A stretch of DNA of 46,353 nucleotides from Candidatus Zhuqueibacterota bacterium 4484_87 (GTDB lineage Bacteria; Zhuqueibacterota; Zhuqueibacteria; Thermofontimicrobiales; Thermofontimicrobiaceae): assembly GCA_002085355.1 (NCBI GenBank), contig NATN01000037.1, positions 1 to 46,353 on the forward strand, given 5' to 3'. The position numbers were made by a program, and so were the translations under genes. Of this stretch, positions 23,206-31,764 are shown one piece after another (position 1 is the first letter of the stretch; every line of letters begins with the position of its first letter). The notes below the pieces were generated by a model that was not told the origin of the DNA, searched no databases, and saw only the letters and a list, made by a program, of their open reading frames with translations.

Positions 23206-23775
23206 ATGGATATTACAGAGAAAGAATTAATAAAGAGAGCAAAAGAAGGCGATCGTCAGGCGCAGGCGCAAATTGTTGTTAAATATGAGCGTATGGTTTA
23301 TAATCTCGCCCTTCGTTTGCTCGGAGATCAGGATTTGGCAGAAGGTGTATTGCAGGAGACTTTTCTCAAAGTAATTCAGGCATTGCCAAATTTCAAAGAG
23401 CAATCCCAGCTCTCAACGTGGATTTACCGCATCGCGACTAATCAAGCGCTGATGCGGCTCAGATCAAAAAAAAGACGCAAACAATCATTTGATGAAAATA
23501 TAGAAAATGAAAATCGGGATTATTCCGCTTTTATTCGTTCTTTAGAAAAAGATCCGCTGGATAGCTTGATCAATCAGGAATTGAAAGAGAAGCTGGATAA
23601 GGCGATCGGAGAATTGCCTGATAATTATCGTACCGTTTTTGTTTTGAAAGATATTGAAGGATTAGCACTGAAAGAGATTTCTGATATGTTAGACATTTCT
23701 TTGCCGGCAGTGAAATCCAATTTACATCGCGCGCGGATTGCTCTAAGAAATAAACTCGCAGAACTTTGGAATTAA
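23206..23775 (+). CDS. ECF-type RNA polymerase sigma factor (RpoE-like)
   Basis: About 190 residues from the ATG at 23206. An in-frame TTG at 23101 would add 35 hydrophobic residues not found in the family, so I rejected it. Sigma region 2 spans about residues 20-95 (Y-N-L-A-L-R-L-L-G-D, A-E-G-V-L-Q-E-T-F-L-K, then S-T-W-I-Y-R-I-A-T-N-Q-A-L-M-R-L-R) and region 4 about 130-185 (L-P-D-N-Y-R-T-V-F-V-L-K-D-I-E-G-L, then S-L-P-A-V-K-S-N-L-H-R-A-R). It directs RNA polymerase to a stress or envelope regulon. The next gene, 15 bases on, encodes a zinc-finger protein that is likely its anti-sigma factor. Confidence 0.92.
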   Translation: MDITEKELIKRAKEGDRQAQAQIVVKYERMVYNLALRLLGDQDLAEGVLQETFLKVIQALPNFKEQSQLSTWIYRIATNQALMRLRSKKRRKQSFDENIENENRDYSAFIRSLEKDPLDSLINQELKEKLDKAIGELPDNYRTVFVLKDIEGLALKEISDMLDISLPAVKSNLHRARIALRNKLAELWN

Positions 23776-23790
23776 CGGAGCTGCAACGTA

Positions 23791-24027
23791 ATGGATTGTT
23801 TGACATCAATACAGCAAATTTGCGACCTTTTATCTGAAGATATTAACAGCCCTTTATGTAAAGAAATTCAGGAGCATTTGGACGAGTGTCCCCGATGCTG
23901 CGCTGAAGTGGACTCGATTAAAAAAGTTGTGTATTTGTACAAAGATTATAATAAGTCGGATGTTCCCGAAGATGTGGACCATAGACTGTGGCGTGTATTG
24001 AATTTGCCACGCCCGGAAGAAGTGTGA
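23791..24027 (+). CDS. Putative zinc-finger anti-sigma factor
   Basis: A 78-residue soluble protein with the ZAS pattern H-L-D-E-C-P-R-C (H-x3-C-x2-C) preceded by a Cys 8 residues earlier, the zinc-binding module of anti-sigma factors that hold ECF sigma factors inactive. Unlike many anti-sigma factors it has no membrane helix, so it should act in the cytoplasm, possibly responding to redox change by losing zinc (compare RsrA and ChrR). It lies 15 bases after the sigma gene, the standard arrangement. The OsmC peroxidase just upstream would suit an oxidative-stress role, which is inference. Confidence 0.78.
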   Translation: MDCLTSIQQICDLLSEDINSPLCKEIQEHLDECPRCCAEVDSIKKVVYLYKDYNKSDVPEDVDHRLWRVLNLPRPEEV

Positions 24028-24123
24028 CAAAACTCTGCTCTATTTGCTTAAATTTTACTGCTTCAATTTGAAATAATTTTATTGCATCTTAATAGCTAAT
24101 TGCCTATATTCGTAGTTTATGAG

Positions 24124-24156
24124 AAGGTATTTTGCGTTTTTAAAGATACCTTTTTT
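24124..24156 (+). terminator. Terminator of the sigma/anti-sigma pair
   Basis: A 10-bp stem (24124-24133 with 24142-24152 region, one G-T pair) followed by six T, about 100 bases after the anti-sigma stop. The rest of the ~300-base gap to 24328 shows no gene and no convincing promoter. Confidence 0.7.
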
Positions 24157-24327
24157 CGTTTTTGGAAAAGTTGACTGACTCTTTTTAAAGGTCCCAACGT
24201 AAGCATGATTGGTCAGCGGCGATTTTTATAAGTGATTCACCCTGTTTATTATATTTTTGATGATTTGTCTGATAAATGGAGACTAGAAAGTTAGCGACGG
24301 AATTGAATGTGGGAGGCAGTGAAGAGT

Positions 24328-24795
24328 ATGAGTGTATATGCCGCCGTGTTGAAAAGGCGAACCATCCGAAGATTCTTGCAAAAACCTCTTTCGCGCGATT
24401 TTCTGAAAAGGCTTGTCAATGCCGGCAGGCTGGCGCCATCGGGTGCAAATCTGCAACCATTGGAATTCATTGTCGTAGAAGATAAAGTGCTTTTAGGCAA
24501 AGTTTTTGCTACACTTAAGTGGGCAGCATACATTGCGCCAGCGGGCGATCCACCGCAAGGAAAACGCCCGGTTGCTTACATTGTTGTTTTGATCAACAAA
24601 GAGATAAAAAAAGAAAAGGGCGAAGTTGATGCTGCGGCTGCGATAGAAAATATGATTCTCGTCGCAACGGATGAAGGGGTTGGTTGTTGTTGGTTGGGTG
24701 ACTCAATTAAATACTGGAAAGACGAGCAGGGCGTTTTGCATGTTCCTAAAAGGAAAATAGATCAGGTGATTCATTTTAATGGATATTCGCAATAA
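24328..24795 (+). CDS. Nitroreductase family protein
   Basis: About 155 residues from the ATG at 24328 (an in-frame ATG at 24307 adds seven residues but places GGAGG inside the gene). The N-terminus has the FMN-binding R-R-T-I-R-R-F pattern, followed by A-G-R-L-A-P-S-G-A-N-L-Q-P, the flavin contact loop. The C-terminal part has the V-G-C-C-W-L-G segment. It is shorter than typical nitroreductases, like the compact subgroup found in anaerobes. It likely reduces nitro, quinone or similar compounds with NAD(P)H; the substrate is unknown. It is followed after 18 bases by the phosphohexomutase and probably shares its transcript. Confidence 0.85.
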   Translation: MSVYAAVLKRRTIRRFLQKPLSRDFLKRLVNAGRLAPSGANLQPLEFIVVEDKVLLGKVFATLKWAAYIAPAGDPPQGKRPVAYIVVLINKEIKKEKGEVDAAAAIENMILVATDEGVGCCWLGDSIKYWKDEQGVLHVPKRKIDQVIHFNGYSQ

Positions 24796-24813
24796 TTGGC
24801 AATGGAGGTCATA

Positions 24814-26178
24814 GTGGCCAAATTAATGATTAGTATTTCAGGAATACGCGGTGTCGTCGGAGACGGTTTGACGCCACAGATGATAGTAAATTTCGCACAG
24901 GCGTTCGGTACGTATCTTGGCGGCGGCAAAGTTGTCGTTGGGAGAGATTCCCGAGTGACAGGCCCGATGGTGAAACACGCCGTTTTTTCAGGACTAATGG
25001 CAGCCGGAATGGATGTTATTGATATTGGGATTTGTCCCACACCAACAGTGCAAATGGCAGTGAAAAAGCTGAAAGCTCTTGGAGGCATTGCTATTACAGC
25101 CAGTCACAATCCCATTGAGTGGAATGCGTTGAAGTTGATCGGATCCAGCGGTATGTTTTTGGATGAAGCCCAGGGAAAAAAGGTGATCGCAGTAGTTGAA
25201 AAAAATGGCTATCGCAATGTCAAGTGGGATCAAATCGGCAAGCCGGAAATTTATGAAGACGCAATTCAGGATCACATCAAGGCGATTCTGAAGTTGAAAT
25301 TGATTGACACAGATGAGATTGCCAGACGAAAATTCCGCGTCGTTGTCGATTGCGTCAATGGTGCTGGTGGGACATTGCTTCCGGCGTTGCTGGAAGAGCT
25401 GGGTTGCGAAGCTATTTTTATGAATGAGGAACCGACAGGTTTGTTCCCCCGCGCTCCGGAGCCGTTGCCGGAAAACATTACAGATTTGTGCGAACGAGTG
25501 AAAAAAGAAAAAGCGGACGTTGGTTTTGCCGTCGATCCTGATGTGGATCGACTGGCAATTGTTACTGAAAAAGGAGAGCCTTTTGGCGAAGAATTTACGC
25601 TTGTCTCTGCGGCAAATTATGTGCTTTCTAAAAAAAACGGTCCCATTGTTGTGAATGCTTCTGTCTCCCGGGCGATTGATGTAATAGCTGCGAAATTTAA
25701 TTCAGAAGTTTTTCGCACCAAAGTTGGGGAAATTTATGTTGCAAAAAAAATGGAAAAAGTGAAAGCGGCCATTGGCGGAGAAGGCAACGGTGGAGTAATT
25801 CTTCCTGAATTACATCTTGGACGAGATGCTCCGCTGGGTATTGCGCTGACTTTGCAGCAATTAGCAGTAACGCGAATGAAAGCGTCAGAATTACGAGGCT
25901 CTTTACCGCAATACTTTCAAGGGAAAAATCGTATTGAAATCAAAAATTATGATGTCGCTTCAATTTTGAAGGAGATTGAAAAACGGTACAAAAATGAACA
26001 ACTTGACAAGACAGATGGTTTAAAAATTCTCTGGGAAGAAAGCTGGGTTCATATCAGACCTTCAAATACGGAGCCTATCATCAGAATTTACTCTGAAGCA
26101 AAAACGAAAGAAGAAGCAGAGGCTTTGGGATATCGATTTATTAACGAAGTCGAAGACATCATAAAAAAGAATAAATAG
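24814..26178 (+). CDS. Phosphohexomutase (phosphomannomutase / phosphoglucosamine mutase family)
   Basis: About 454 residues from a GTG at 24814, five bases after GGAGG; a TTG at 24796 is in frame but lies upstream of that site. The alpha-D-phosphohexomutase signature is complete: catalytic Ser in T-A-S-H-N-P (domain 1), the metal loop D-P-D-V-D-R (domain 2), the sugar loop G-E-G-N-G-G (domain 3) and the phosphate-binding R-P-S-N-T-E-P (domain 4). The G-E-G-N-G-G loop is of the archaeal/deep-branching PMM/PGM type rather than the GlmM G-E-x-S-G-H type, so the enzyme probably interconverts mannose or glucose 1- and 6-phosphates or glucosamine phosphates; specificity is not certain. A strong terminator follows. 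Confidence 0.93.
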   Translation: MAKLMISISGIRGVVGDGLTPQMIVNFAQAFGTYLGGGKVVVGRDSRVTGPMVKHAVFSGLMAAGMDVIDIGICPTPTVQMAVKKLKALGGIAITASHNPIEWNALKLIGSSGMFLDEAQGKKVIAVVEKNGYRNVKWDQIGKPEIYEDAIQDHIKAILKLKLIDTDEIARRKFRVVVDCVNGAGGTLLPALLEELGCEAIFMNEEPTGLFPRAPEPLPENITDLCERVKKEKADVGFAVDPDVDRLAIVTEKGEPFGEEFTLVSAANYVLSKKNGPIVVNASVSRAIDVIAAKFNSEVFRTKVGEIYVAKKMEKVKAAIGGEGNGGVILPELHLGRDAPLGIALTLQQLAVTRMKASELRGSLPQYFQGKNRIEIKNYDVASILKEIEKRYKNEQLDKTDGLKILWEESWVHIRPSNTEPIIRIYSEAKTKEEAEALGYRFINEVEDIIKKNK

Positions 26179-26194
26179 CTTATGAATTATTTTT

Positions 26195-26241
26195 CTCCGC
26201 CTGTTTCTCATGTCATTTTTTGAGAAGCGGGTGGAGTTTTT
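26195..26241 (+). terminator. Strong intrinsic terminator after the mutase
   Basis: A 16-bp stem (26195-26210 with 26221-26236, four G-T pairs, no mismatch), a 10-base loop and a T-run lie 17 bases after the stop. Confidence 0.88.
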
Positions 26242-26312
26242 ATTTCTGATTCATTTTACAGGTCAACGATGTGCTGCAAACAGAAGTTGATAAATTTCTT
26301 TTTTAAAAAGAC

Positions 26313-26341
26313 TTGTTTTCAGCAAAATTTATTCGTATGAT
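26313..26341 (+). promoter_or_regulatory. Predicted deoC promoter, TTGTTT-N17-TATGAT
   Basis: TTGTTT (26313-26318) and TATGAT (26336-26341) are 17 bases apart. The expected start site, around 26348, falls inside the inverted repeat 26345-26379. Confidence 0.5.
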
Positions 26342-26344
26342 GAT

Positions 26345-26379
26345 ACCCCACTAATTTGCGGTGCAAATATCTGTGGGGT
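26345..26379 (+). promoter_or_regulatory. Nested inverted repeat at the predicted deoC start site
   Basis: An outer perfect 7-bp arm (ACCCCAC, 26345-26351, with GTGGGGT, 26373-26379) surrounds an inner perfect 6-bp arm (ATTTGC, 26354-26359, with GCAAAT, 26363-26368). Only an interrupted T tract follows. Its place at the start site suits an operator for a DeoR-like regulator or a 5'-end hairpin. Confidence 0.45.
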
Positions 26380-26427
26380 TTGTTGTCGATAAAAGGTTAA
26401 TTATTTGGCATCAAAAAAGGAGAATAT

Positions 26428-27090
26428 ATGACCCGAAAACAATTAGCCCAGCTCATTGATCACACTAATTTAAAGCCTGAGTCCACAACTGCGGATATTG
26501 AAAAACTATGTGATGAAGCCTTGGAGTATGGTTTTGCTTCAGTGTGCGTCAATTCTTTGTTTGTGCCTTTGTGCGCAGAAAAGGTAAAAGATTCTCCGGT
26601 GAGAGTGTGCGCTGTGGTCGGATTTCCTCTGGGAGCTTGTACGACTGATACAAAGGTGCAGGAAACAAAAGAGGCAGTGGCAAATGGCGCCGAAGAAATT
26701 GACATGGTCATTGCCGTGGGGAAACTAAAGGAAGGCAATGATAGTTATGTTGAAAATGACATTCGGCGGGTTGTAAATGTTGCAGGGAATCACGCGCATG
26801 TAAAAGTGATCATTGAAACCTGTCTGTTGACAAAAGAAGAGAAAATCAAAGCATGTCAGCTTGCACAAAAAGCGGGCGCTCATTTTGTAAAAACTTCTAC
26901 GGGTTTCAATAAAGCCGGTGCAACTGTGGAAGATGTTGCATTAATGCGAAGCATTGTCGGAGAATCAATGGGTGTAAAAGCTGCTGGCGGGATCCGGGAT
27001 TTGCAGACTGCTTTAGCGATGGTGAAGGCCGGCGCGAACAGAATCGGTGCCAGTGCGGGCATACAGATCATTAATGAAATGGAAAAATAG
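26428..27090 (+). CDS. deoC: Deoxyribose-phosphate aldolase
   Basis: Class I aldolase that splits 2-deoxyribose 5-phosphate into glyceraldehyde 3-phosphate and acetaldehyde in deoxynucleoside breakdown. The 220-residue length is standard. Catalytic residues are visible: Schiff-base Lys155 in H-F-V-K-T-S-T-G-F, Lys184 in V-K-A-A-G-G-I-R, and Asp92 in E-I-D-M-V-I. AAAGGAG is well placed before the ATG. It is followed after 14 bases by a pyrimidine-nucleoside phosphorylase that supplies its substrate pathway (via a phosphopentomutase not in the window). The two form a salvage operon with its own promoter and a terminator at the end. Confidence 0.97.
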   Translation: MTRKQLAQLIDHTNLKPESTTADIEKLCDEALEYGFASVCVNSLFVPLCAEKVKDSPVRVCAVVGFPLGACTTDTKVQETKEAVANGAEEIDMVIAVGKLKEGNDSYVENDIRRVVNVAGNHAHVKVIIETCLLTKEEKIKACQLAQKAGAHFVKTSTGFNKAGATVEDVALMRSIVGESMGVKAAGGIRDLQTALAMVKAGANRIGASAGIQIINEMEK

Positions 27091-27104
27091 GTGTTGAGGA
27101 AAAT

Positions 27105-28436
27105 ATGAATGCAAAACTGCTTATTGAAAAGAAAAGAAACGGAGAAAATTTCTCGCAGGATGAAATCGACTATTTGATCAATAGTTTTGTTGCTGGGGAA
27201 ATTCCGGAATATCAGATTTCCGCTCTTCTAATGGCGATTTATTTTCAAGGGATGTCCTTTGATGAAATTTTCTGGCTCACAAATGCCATGCTAAATTCCG
27301 GGAAAAGAGTCAATCTGGAATCGCTCACTAATTTTCCTGTGGATAAACACAGCACCGGCGGCGTGGGCGATAAGGTATCGCTCATTTTAGCGCCGCTGGT
27401 TGCTGCCGCCGGCGTTGCTGTGCCAATGATGTCTGGGCGTGGCCTCGGCCATTCTGGCGGGACTTTGGATAAATTAGAGGCGATTCCCGGCTTTCGCACG
27501 AATTTATCCTTGGACGAGTTTGTCCATGAGTTGGAAATTCTTTCCGTTGCCATGATTGGTCAGACGGAAGAAATTGTACCTGCAGACAGAAAAATTTATG
27601 CGCTTCGCGATGCGACCGCGACAGTGCCCTCACTGCCGCTTATTGTCGCCAGCATTATGAGTAAGAAAATTGCTGAAGGAGCGAAGGGATTAGTGCTGGA
27701 TGTAAAAACCGGAAAAGGTGCGTTTCTCAAAACAGAGGAAAAAAGTTTGGAGCTGGCAAAACATCTGATTGCCATCGGTGAACGTTTTGGTGTGAAAACA
27801 ACAGCTTATTTGACTGCTATGGATCAGCCGTTGGGATTTGCAGTGGGAAACTGGCTGGAAACCAGAGAGGCTATTCAAACTCTCAAAGGTGAAGGTCCTG
27901 CTGATTTAGTGGAAGTTACTATCGCACTCAGTGCAGAGATGTTACTTCATGCCAAAGTGGATAATGATCTGGAAAGCGCTAAATCGCGCTTGCAGAGGCT
28001 GCTGGAAAGCGGTAAAGCGTATGAAAAATTTGTTGAGTTAGTGAAATACCAGGGCGGAGATGTAACAGTTGTGGAGAATCCTGATAAATATGTCCTGCCG
28101 AAGCGCAGATTTCTTTTTATCAGCCCGGTGAGCGGAGTTATCAAAGAGATCGACTCTTTTAAAATTGGCATCTTGGCGAACGAATTGGGAGCGGGAAGAA
28201 ATAAAATGAGCGATCCAATTAATCACGGCGCTGGAATTGTGTTTTATAAGAAAGAGGGCGATGAAGTAGAAAAGAACGAACCTATCGCTGAACTTCTGTT
28301 TGAGAAAAATATTAGCGATAAAGAGTTGAGCGCCAGAATGAATTTTGCCGTGTCTGTGGAGGAAAATTCAGGCGTGGTTGAACCGAAAAAAATGATTTTG
28401 CACTATGTCGGCCCTGATGATGCTACTGGCTTATAG
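27105..28436 (+). CDS. Pyrimidine-nucleoside (thymidine) phosphorylase
   Basis: The 443-residue enzyme splits thymidine, deoxyuridine or uridine with phosphate into base and (deoxy)ribose 1-phosphate. The family signature is complete: D-K-H-S-T-G-G-V-G-D-K-V-S (phosphate site), then S-G-R-G-L-G-H-S-G-G-T-L-D-K-L-E, with the C-terminal alpha/beta domain including the G-A-G-R-N-K and N-H-G-A-G-I segments. The length and sequence fit the DeoA/Pdp group; DeoA versus Pdp is not decidable here. It probably shares the deoC transcript. The following hairpin ends it. Confidence 0.93.
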   Translation: MNAKLLIEKKRNGENFSQDEIDYLINSFVAGEIPEYQISALLMAIYFQGMSFDEIFWLTNAMLNSGKRVNLESLTNFPVDKHSTGGVGDKVSLILAPLVAAAGVAVPMMSGRGLGHSGGTLDKLEAIPGFRTNLSLDEFVHELEILSVAMIGQTEEIVPADRKIYALRDATATVPSLPLIVASIMSKKIAEGAKGLVLDVKTGKGAFLKTEEKSLELAKHLIAIGERFGVKTTAYLTAMDQPLGFAVGNWLETREAIQTLKGEGPADLVEVTIALSAEMLLHAKVDNDLESAKSRLQRLLESGKAYEKFVELVKYQGGDVTVVENPDKYVLPKRRFLFISPVSGVIKEIDSFKIGILANELGAGRNKMSDPINHGAGIVFYKKEGDEVEKNEPIAELLFEKNISDKELSARMNFAVSVEENSGVVEPKKMILHYVGPDDATGL

Positions 28437-28460
28437 TCCGAGAATTTGTATTTCAAAATA

Positions 28461-28501
28461 AAAGGCTGGGCCTATTAAAAAAAATAGACTCAGCCTTTTT
28501 T
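28461..28501. terminator. Bidirectional terminator between the phosphorylase and PBP1A genes
   Basis: A stem of about 15 bp with one mismatch (28461-28476 with 28483-28498) has T-runs on both strands. It serves the plus-strand salvage operon and the minus-strand PBP1A gene, which converge here. Confidence 0.8.
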
Positions 28502-28563
28502 AAAGATCAAATGCTGCGAAAAAACCACTTATAAATACTTCTCACTAATTTAAAAATAGCTAA

Positions 28564-30756
28564 TTAAAACCGCTTTCTTCCTTTTTTGTTGGTAATCCTC
28601 TGGGAATTTTTGATCGTATGCTTATCGCATTTCTGTGTCGGCGCGTTTTCCCTTTTAAAAACCTCCGAGATTACTTCAGGACAAAATTCCGTAGCTAATT
28701 TTTTTGTTTCCTTACAGATGTCCACGCGAACAACTCCTGGCGGCATCTCGAATGGAAGTGGCGGTAGTTGTAAAGTGTCATGCGCCGCTTTCATAAACCT
28801 CGCCCAAATGGGAAGTGCCACCACCGCGCCGGACTGCCCCCTCCCCAAGCTTTTCGCGGGGTCATCAAATCCGACCCAGACGCCGGCTACTATTTGTCTG
28901 GTGAACCCAATAAACCAGGCATCGGTAAAGTCATTTGTTGTGCCGGTTTTCCCGCCAGCAGGGTACTGGAAATTGTAAATTGTTCGCGCAGAATAGCCGG
29001 TCCCACCCGGGCTGAGAATACCTTGCAGCAAATCCGCCATGATATAAGCCGTTTCCCGTCTCAGCACTTCTTTGGCATTGGGATGGTTTTCCTCAAGGAT
29101 ATTTTGAGATTTATCGATAATTTGAGTGATTGCCATGGGAGTAGCAAGAATTCCCTGGTTGGCAAAAACACCAAAAGCAGAGGTCATTTCAATTGGACAA
29201 ACAGCGCCAGAACCGAGCCCCAGAGCGTCAACTTCCGGAAGCTCTGTTGTCAGCCCTAATTTTCGCGCATAGTCGATGATTGTTTTCGGCGGAACAACTT
29301 CCTGAACCAGACGGGCGGTAACTAAATTGAGCGATCTTTTCAGCGCCTCTCTGAGTGTGGTGGGCCCGCCCTGGGAATGGTCGTAATTATGCGGCGCCCA
29401 GCGGTCGCCATTGGGCAGATACAAAACAACGGGCTGATTCAGCAATTCAAATGACGGCGAATATCCATTGTCAATGGCAGCCGTGTAAACAATGGGTTTG
29501 AATGTTGAACCGGGCTGGCGCGTGCGCATTTGTACGGCGCGGTTATATTTGGACTCATTGAAATCCCTGCCGCCAATCATGGCGAGGATCGATCCGTCCG
29601 TTGGGTCCAGGGCGATAAAAGCGACCTGGATGGTGTAGTTTGCCGTAGCAATGGAATCCAGCAACGCGGGAAATTTCTTTTTCAGTTGGCTCAAAGAATA
29701 CTTTTTTTTCAATGAATCCGGCAGTAGAGCGCGGATCTTTCCGGTTGCGATAAGTCTTCTGTTGAAATTTGATTGCAATTTTTTCAGATGAATTTTGACT
29801 GCCCTCTCGGCACATGCCTGCACACGCGTATCCACTGTCGTGTACACGCTTAATCCTGCGGTGTAAAGATCCATGCGGTATTTTTTTTGTAAAGTCTGCC
29901 TGATGTATTCTGTAAAATACGGCGCAATGCCAAATTCTTCCTGATCGGAAGCCTCTTTGACATTCAAGGGGGTCGCCTTTGCTTGTTCAAATTCTTCTTT
30001 GGTGATGTGGCCGACAGATAACATGTTGTACAGCACTACATTCCGGCGAGATGTTACCAAATCAGGATTTCGGTAAGGGGAATATGCTGTAGGGCGTTGC
30101 AAAATCCCAGCCAGCATAGCGCATTCCGGTAGAGTCAGTTCTTTCGCGCTTTTGCCGAAGTATTTTTGTGATGCCGCTTCTGCGCCGTATGCCCCATGGC
30201 CGAAATACATGTGGTTGAGATACATTTCCAGAATTTCGTCTTTCGTGTACGTGCGTTCGATCTGTACTGCAGTGATGATTTCCCTCAGCTTACGCGTGAT
30301 TGTTTTTTGCAGATTCAGATAAAGCTGGCGTGCCAATTGTTGTGTCAGGGTACTTGCCCCCTGAGCAAATCTAAAATGAGTCACATCTATCAGCATTGCC
30401 TTGATAAAACGCTTCAGGTTAAAACCCCAATGATCGTAGAAATCGCGATCTTCTGTGTCCAACACAGCAAGTATCAGATTTCCAGGCATTTCGTTGAGCG
30501 GTTTGAGAATGCGTTTTTTAGTGAACAGCTCTTTTAACACGACGCCGTCGCGGGAGTAAATTTTTGTTGCCAATTCGGGGTTGTAATGTTCCAGTGTGTC
30601 GAGCGACGGCAAATCCCGGGTAAGATAAATGAAGAATATCACCCCAATTGCCAAAAGTACAGAAAAAATGATGAGAGCCAATCTCAGTTTTGGCCACAAA
30701 GCATTGGACGGCGAATCTGGAGAGAAATTATCATTTTGACGAATATGTCTTCTCAT
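28564..30756 (-). CDS. Penicillin-binding protein 1A (transglycosylase/transpeptidase)
   Basis: The 730-residue class A PBP polymerises and crosslinks peptidoglycan. It has a cytoplasmic tail, one membrane helix (~24-45), and a GT51 domain with E-D-R-D-F-Y-D-H-W-G (catalytic Glu102), G-A-S-T-L-T-Q-Q-L-A-R and R-K-x-x-E motifs. The transpeptidase domain has S-T-F-K (Ser417 and Lys420), S-L-N (475-477) and K-T-G (603-605). All catalytic motifs are intact. The C-terminus is a short basic tail. It lies 65 bases after lpxH on the same strand, probably in one transcript: cell wall and lipid A synthesis together. Only a weak Shine-Dalgarno is seen before the ATG. Confidence 0.96.
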   Translation of the reverse strand: MRRHIRQNDNFSPDSPSNALWPKLRLALIIFSVLLAIGVIFFIYLTRDLPSLDTLEHYNPELATKIYSRDGVVLKELFTKKRILKPLNEMPGNLILAVLDTEDRDFYDHWGFNLKRFIKAMLIDVTHFRFAQGASTLTQQLARQLYLNLQKTITRKLREIITAVQIERTYTKDEILEMYLNHMYFGHGAYGAEAASQKYFGKSAKELTLPECAMLAGILQRPTAYSPYRNPDLVTSRRNVVLYNMLSVGHITKEEFEQAKATPLNVKEASDQEEFGIAPYFTEYIRQTLQKKYRMDLYTAGLSVYTTVDTRVQACAERAVKIHLKKLQSNFNRRLIATGKIRALLPDSLKKKYSLSQLKKKFPALLDSIATANYTIQVAFIALDPTDGSILAMIGGRDFNESKYNRAVQMRTRQPGSTFKPIVYTAAIDNGYSPSFELLNQPVVLYLPNGDRWAPHNYDHSQGGPTTLREALKRSLNLVTARLVQEVVPPKTIIDYARKLGLTTELPEVDALGLGSGAVCPIEMTSAFGVFANQGILATPMAITQIIDKSQNILEENHPNAKEVLRRETAYIMADLLQGILSPGGTGYSARTIYNFQYPAGGKTGTTNDFTDAWFIGFTRQIVAGVWVGFDDPAKSLGRGQSGAVVALPIWARFMKAAHDTLQLPPLPFEMPPGVVRVDICKETKKLATEFCPEVISEVFKRENAPTQKCDKHTIKNSQRITNKKGRKRF

Positions 30757-30821
30757 AAAAAACCCATTATTTTATTTTCTTTTTATCGTGTAGTGCATGT
30801 TTTTAAAACGAAAAAACGGAA

Positions 30822-31550
30822 TCAACTGTTCCAAAATTTAAGCTGCATTCCATTTTCCGCATCAAATTGGCCATAGGAAAAATTATGAATCCAATCGCCC
30901 AAGTTAATGAATGTTGAGCCATTGAGGCGTTTAAGCAGCGGCCGATGCGAGTGTCCGATAATAACGATATCAAAGCCAGCCGCAAATTTGTCTTTGGCAA
31001 ATTCGATATATTCGTTCGTGTGATCTGAAAATTTGTTTGTGGTGTATTCCCTGCTGCTTTGTGACATAAATTTCGCGAAAGGGATTCCGATGTCCGGATG
31101 CAACCAGCGGTAGAGAAAAATATTCACCGGATGCCTAAAGATTTTTTTCAAAAGCCGATAACCTTTGTCTTTTTTCAATATCCCGTCACCGTGAAAGAGA
31201 TAAAACTTTTTTCCCAGAATTGTTGGTGTATAAATATCATCGTGAAGTTCTATGTGAAGTTCCCTGGACATGAAATCCCGATGCCAGCAATCGTGATTTC
31301 CCGGCTGAAAGTGGACTTTTACGCCGGCGTCGATCAATTTTGAAATTTCAAAAAGGATAAAATAGAACTGCGCTGGCACTACCTGCTTGTATTCAAACCA
31401 AAAATCAAACAGATCCCCAACGATAAAAAGCTCATTGCCTTCTTTTTTAATGCTATCAAAAAAAGAAAAGAGTTTTTGATAACGACCACTCAATTTTTTA
31501 TCGAATGCAGCTCCGACGTGGATGTCTGAAATGAAATAATATGTCGCCAT
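30822..31550 (-). CDS. lpxH: UDP-2,3-diacylglucosamine pyrophosphatase LpxH
   Basis: A 242-residue metallophosphoesterase with all metal-site motifs: S-D-I-H-V-G at the N-terminus, G-D-L-F-D-F-W-F-E, P-G-N-H-D, F-H-G-D and G-H-S-H-R-P. The G-D-L-F-D-F-W segment and the length of ~240 identify LpxH, which cuts UDP-2,3-diacylglucosamine to lipid X at the inner face of the inner membrane in lipid A synthesis. It shows that the cell has an LPS-type outer membrane. It is divergent from ispE, with promoter-like sequences on both sides of the shared ~214-base gap. Confidence 0.92.
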   Translation of the reverse strand: MATYYFISDIHVGAAFDKKLSGRYQKLFSFFDSIKKEGNELFIVGDLFDFWFEYKQVVPAQFYFILFEISKLIDAGVKVHFQPGNHDCWHRDFMSRELHIELHDDIYTPTILGKKFYLFHGDGILKKDKGYRLLKKIFRHPVNIFLYRWLHPDIGIPFAKFMSQSSREYTTNKFSDHTNEYIEFAKDKFAAGFDIVIIGHSHRPLLKRLNGSTFINLGDWIHNFSYGQFDAENGMQLKFWNS

Positions 31551-31598
31551 AGAACGTGAACTGCTCCTTTTATTTGGAATGAATCCAAAAGATACAAA

Positions 31599-31627
31599 AT
31601 TATACGAGTTAATGCAATAAAAAACAG
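31599..31627 (-). promoter_or_regulatory. Predicted lpxH promoter (minus), CTGTTT-N17-TATAAT
   Basis: On the minus strand a perfect -10 TATAAT (31604-31599) has a weak -35 CTGTTT 17 bases upstream (31627-31622), about 50 bases before the lpxH start. Confidence 0.4.
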
Positions 31628-31645
31628 AGTCGCTGTAAAAAAATC

Positions 31646-31674
31646 TTGCTTTGGAATGAAAAAATCGCTAAATT
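31646..31674 (+). promoter_or_regulatory. Predicted ispE promoter, TTGCTT-N17-TAAATT
   Basis: TTGCTT (31646-31651) and TAAATT (31669-31674) are 17 bases apart, identical in both hexamers and spacing to the element before aspS. It lies about 90 bases before the ispE start and probably drives the long housekeeping operon. Confidence 0.5.
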
Positions 31675-31764
31675 CAGTGCCGATTTTTTTGAGGATTTCG
31701 TCGTCAAAAGCTAATTTCACAAATTTACGGAAATTTCTCCGCGGTCACAGGGTACTTATTTTTT

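Noticed and set aside
24049..24054. TAAATT box downstream of the anti-sigma gene
   Set aside because: The nearest TTGACA-like hexamer (GTGACA, 24024) is 19 bases away and a terminator follows, so it does not fit the 17-base pattern.
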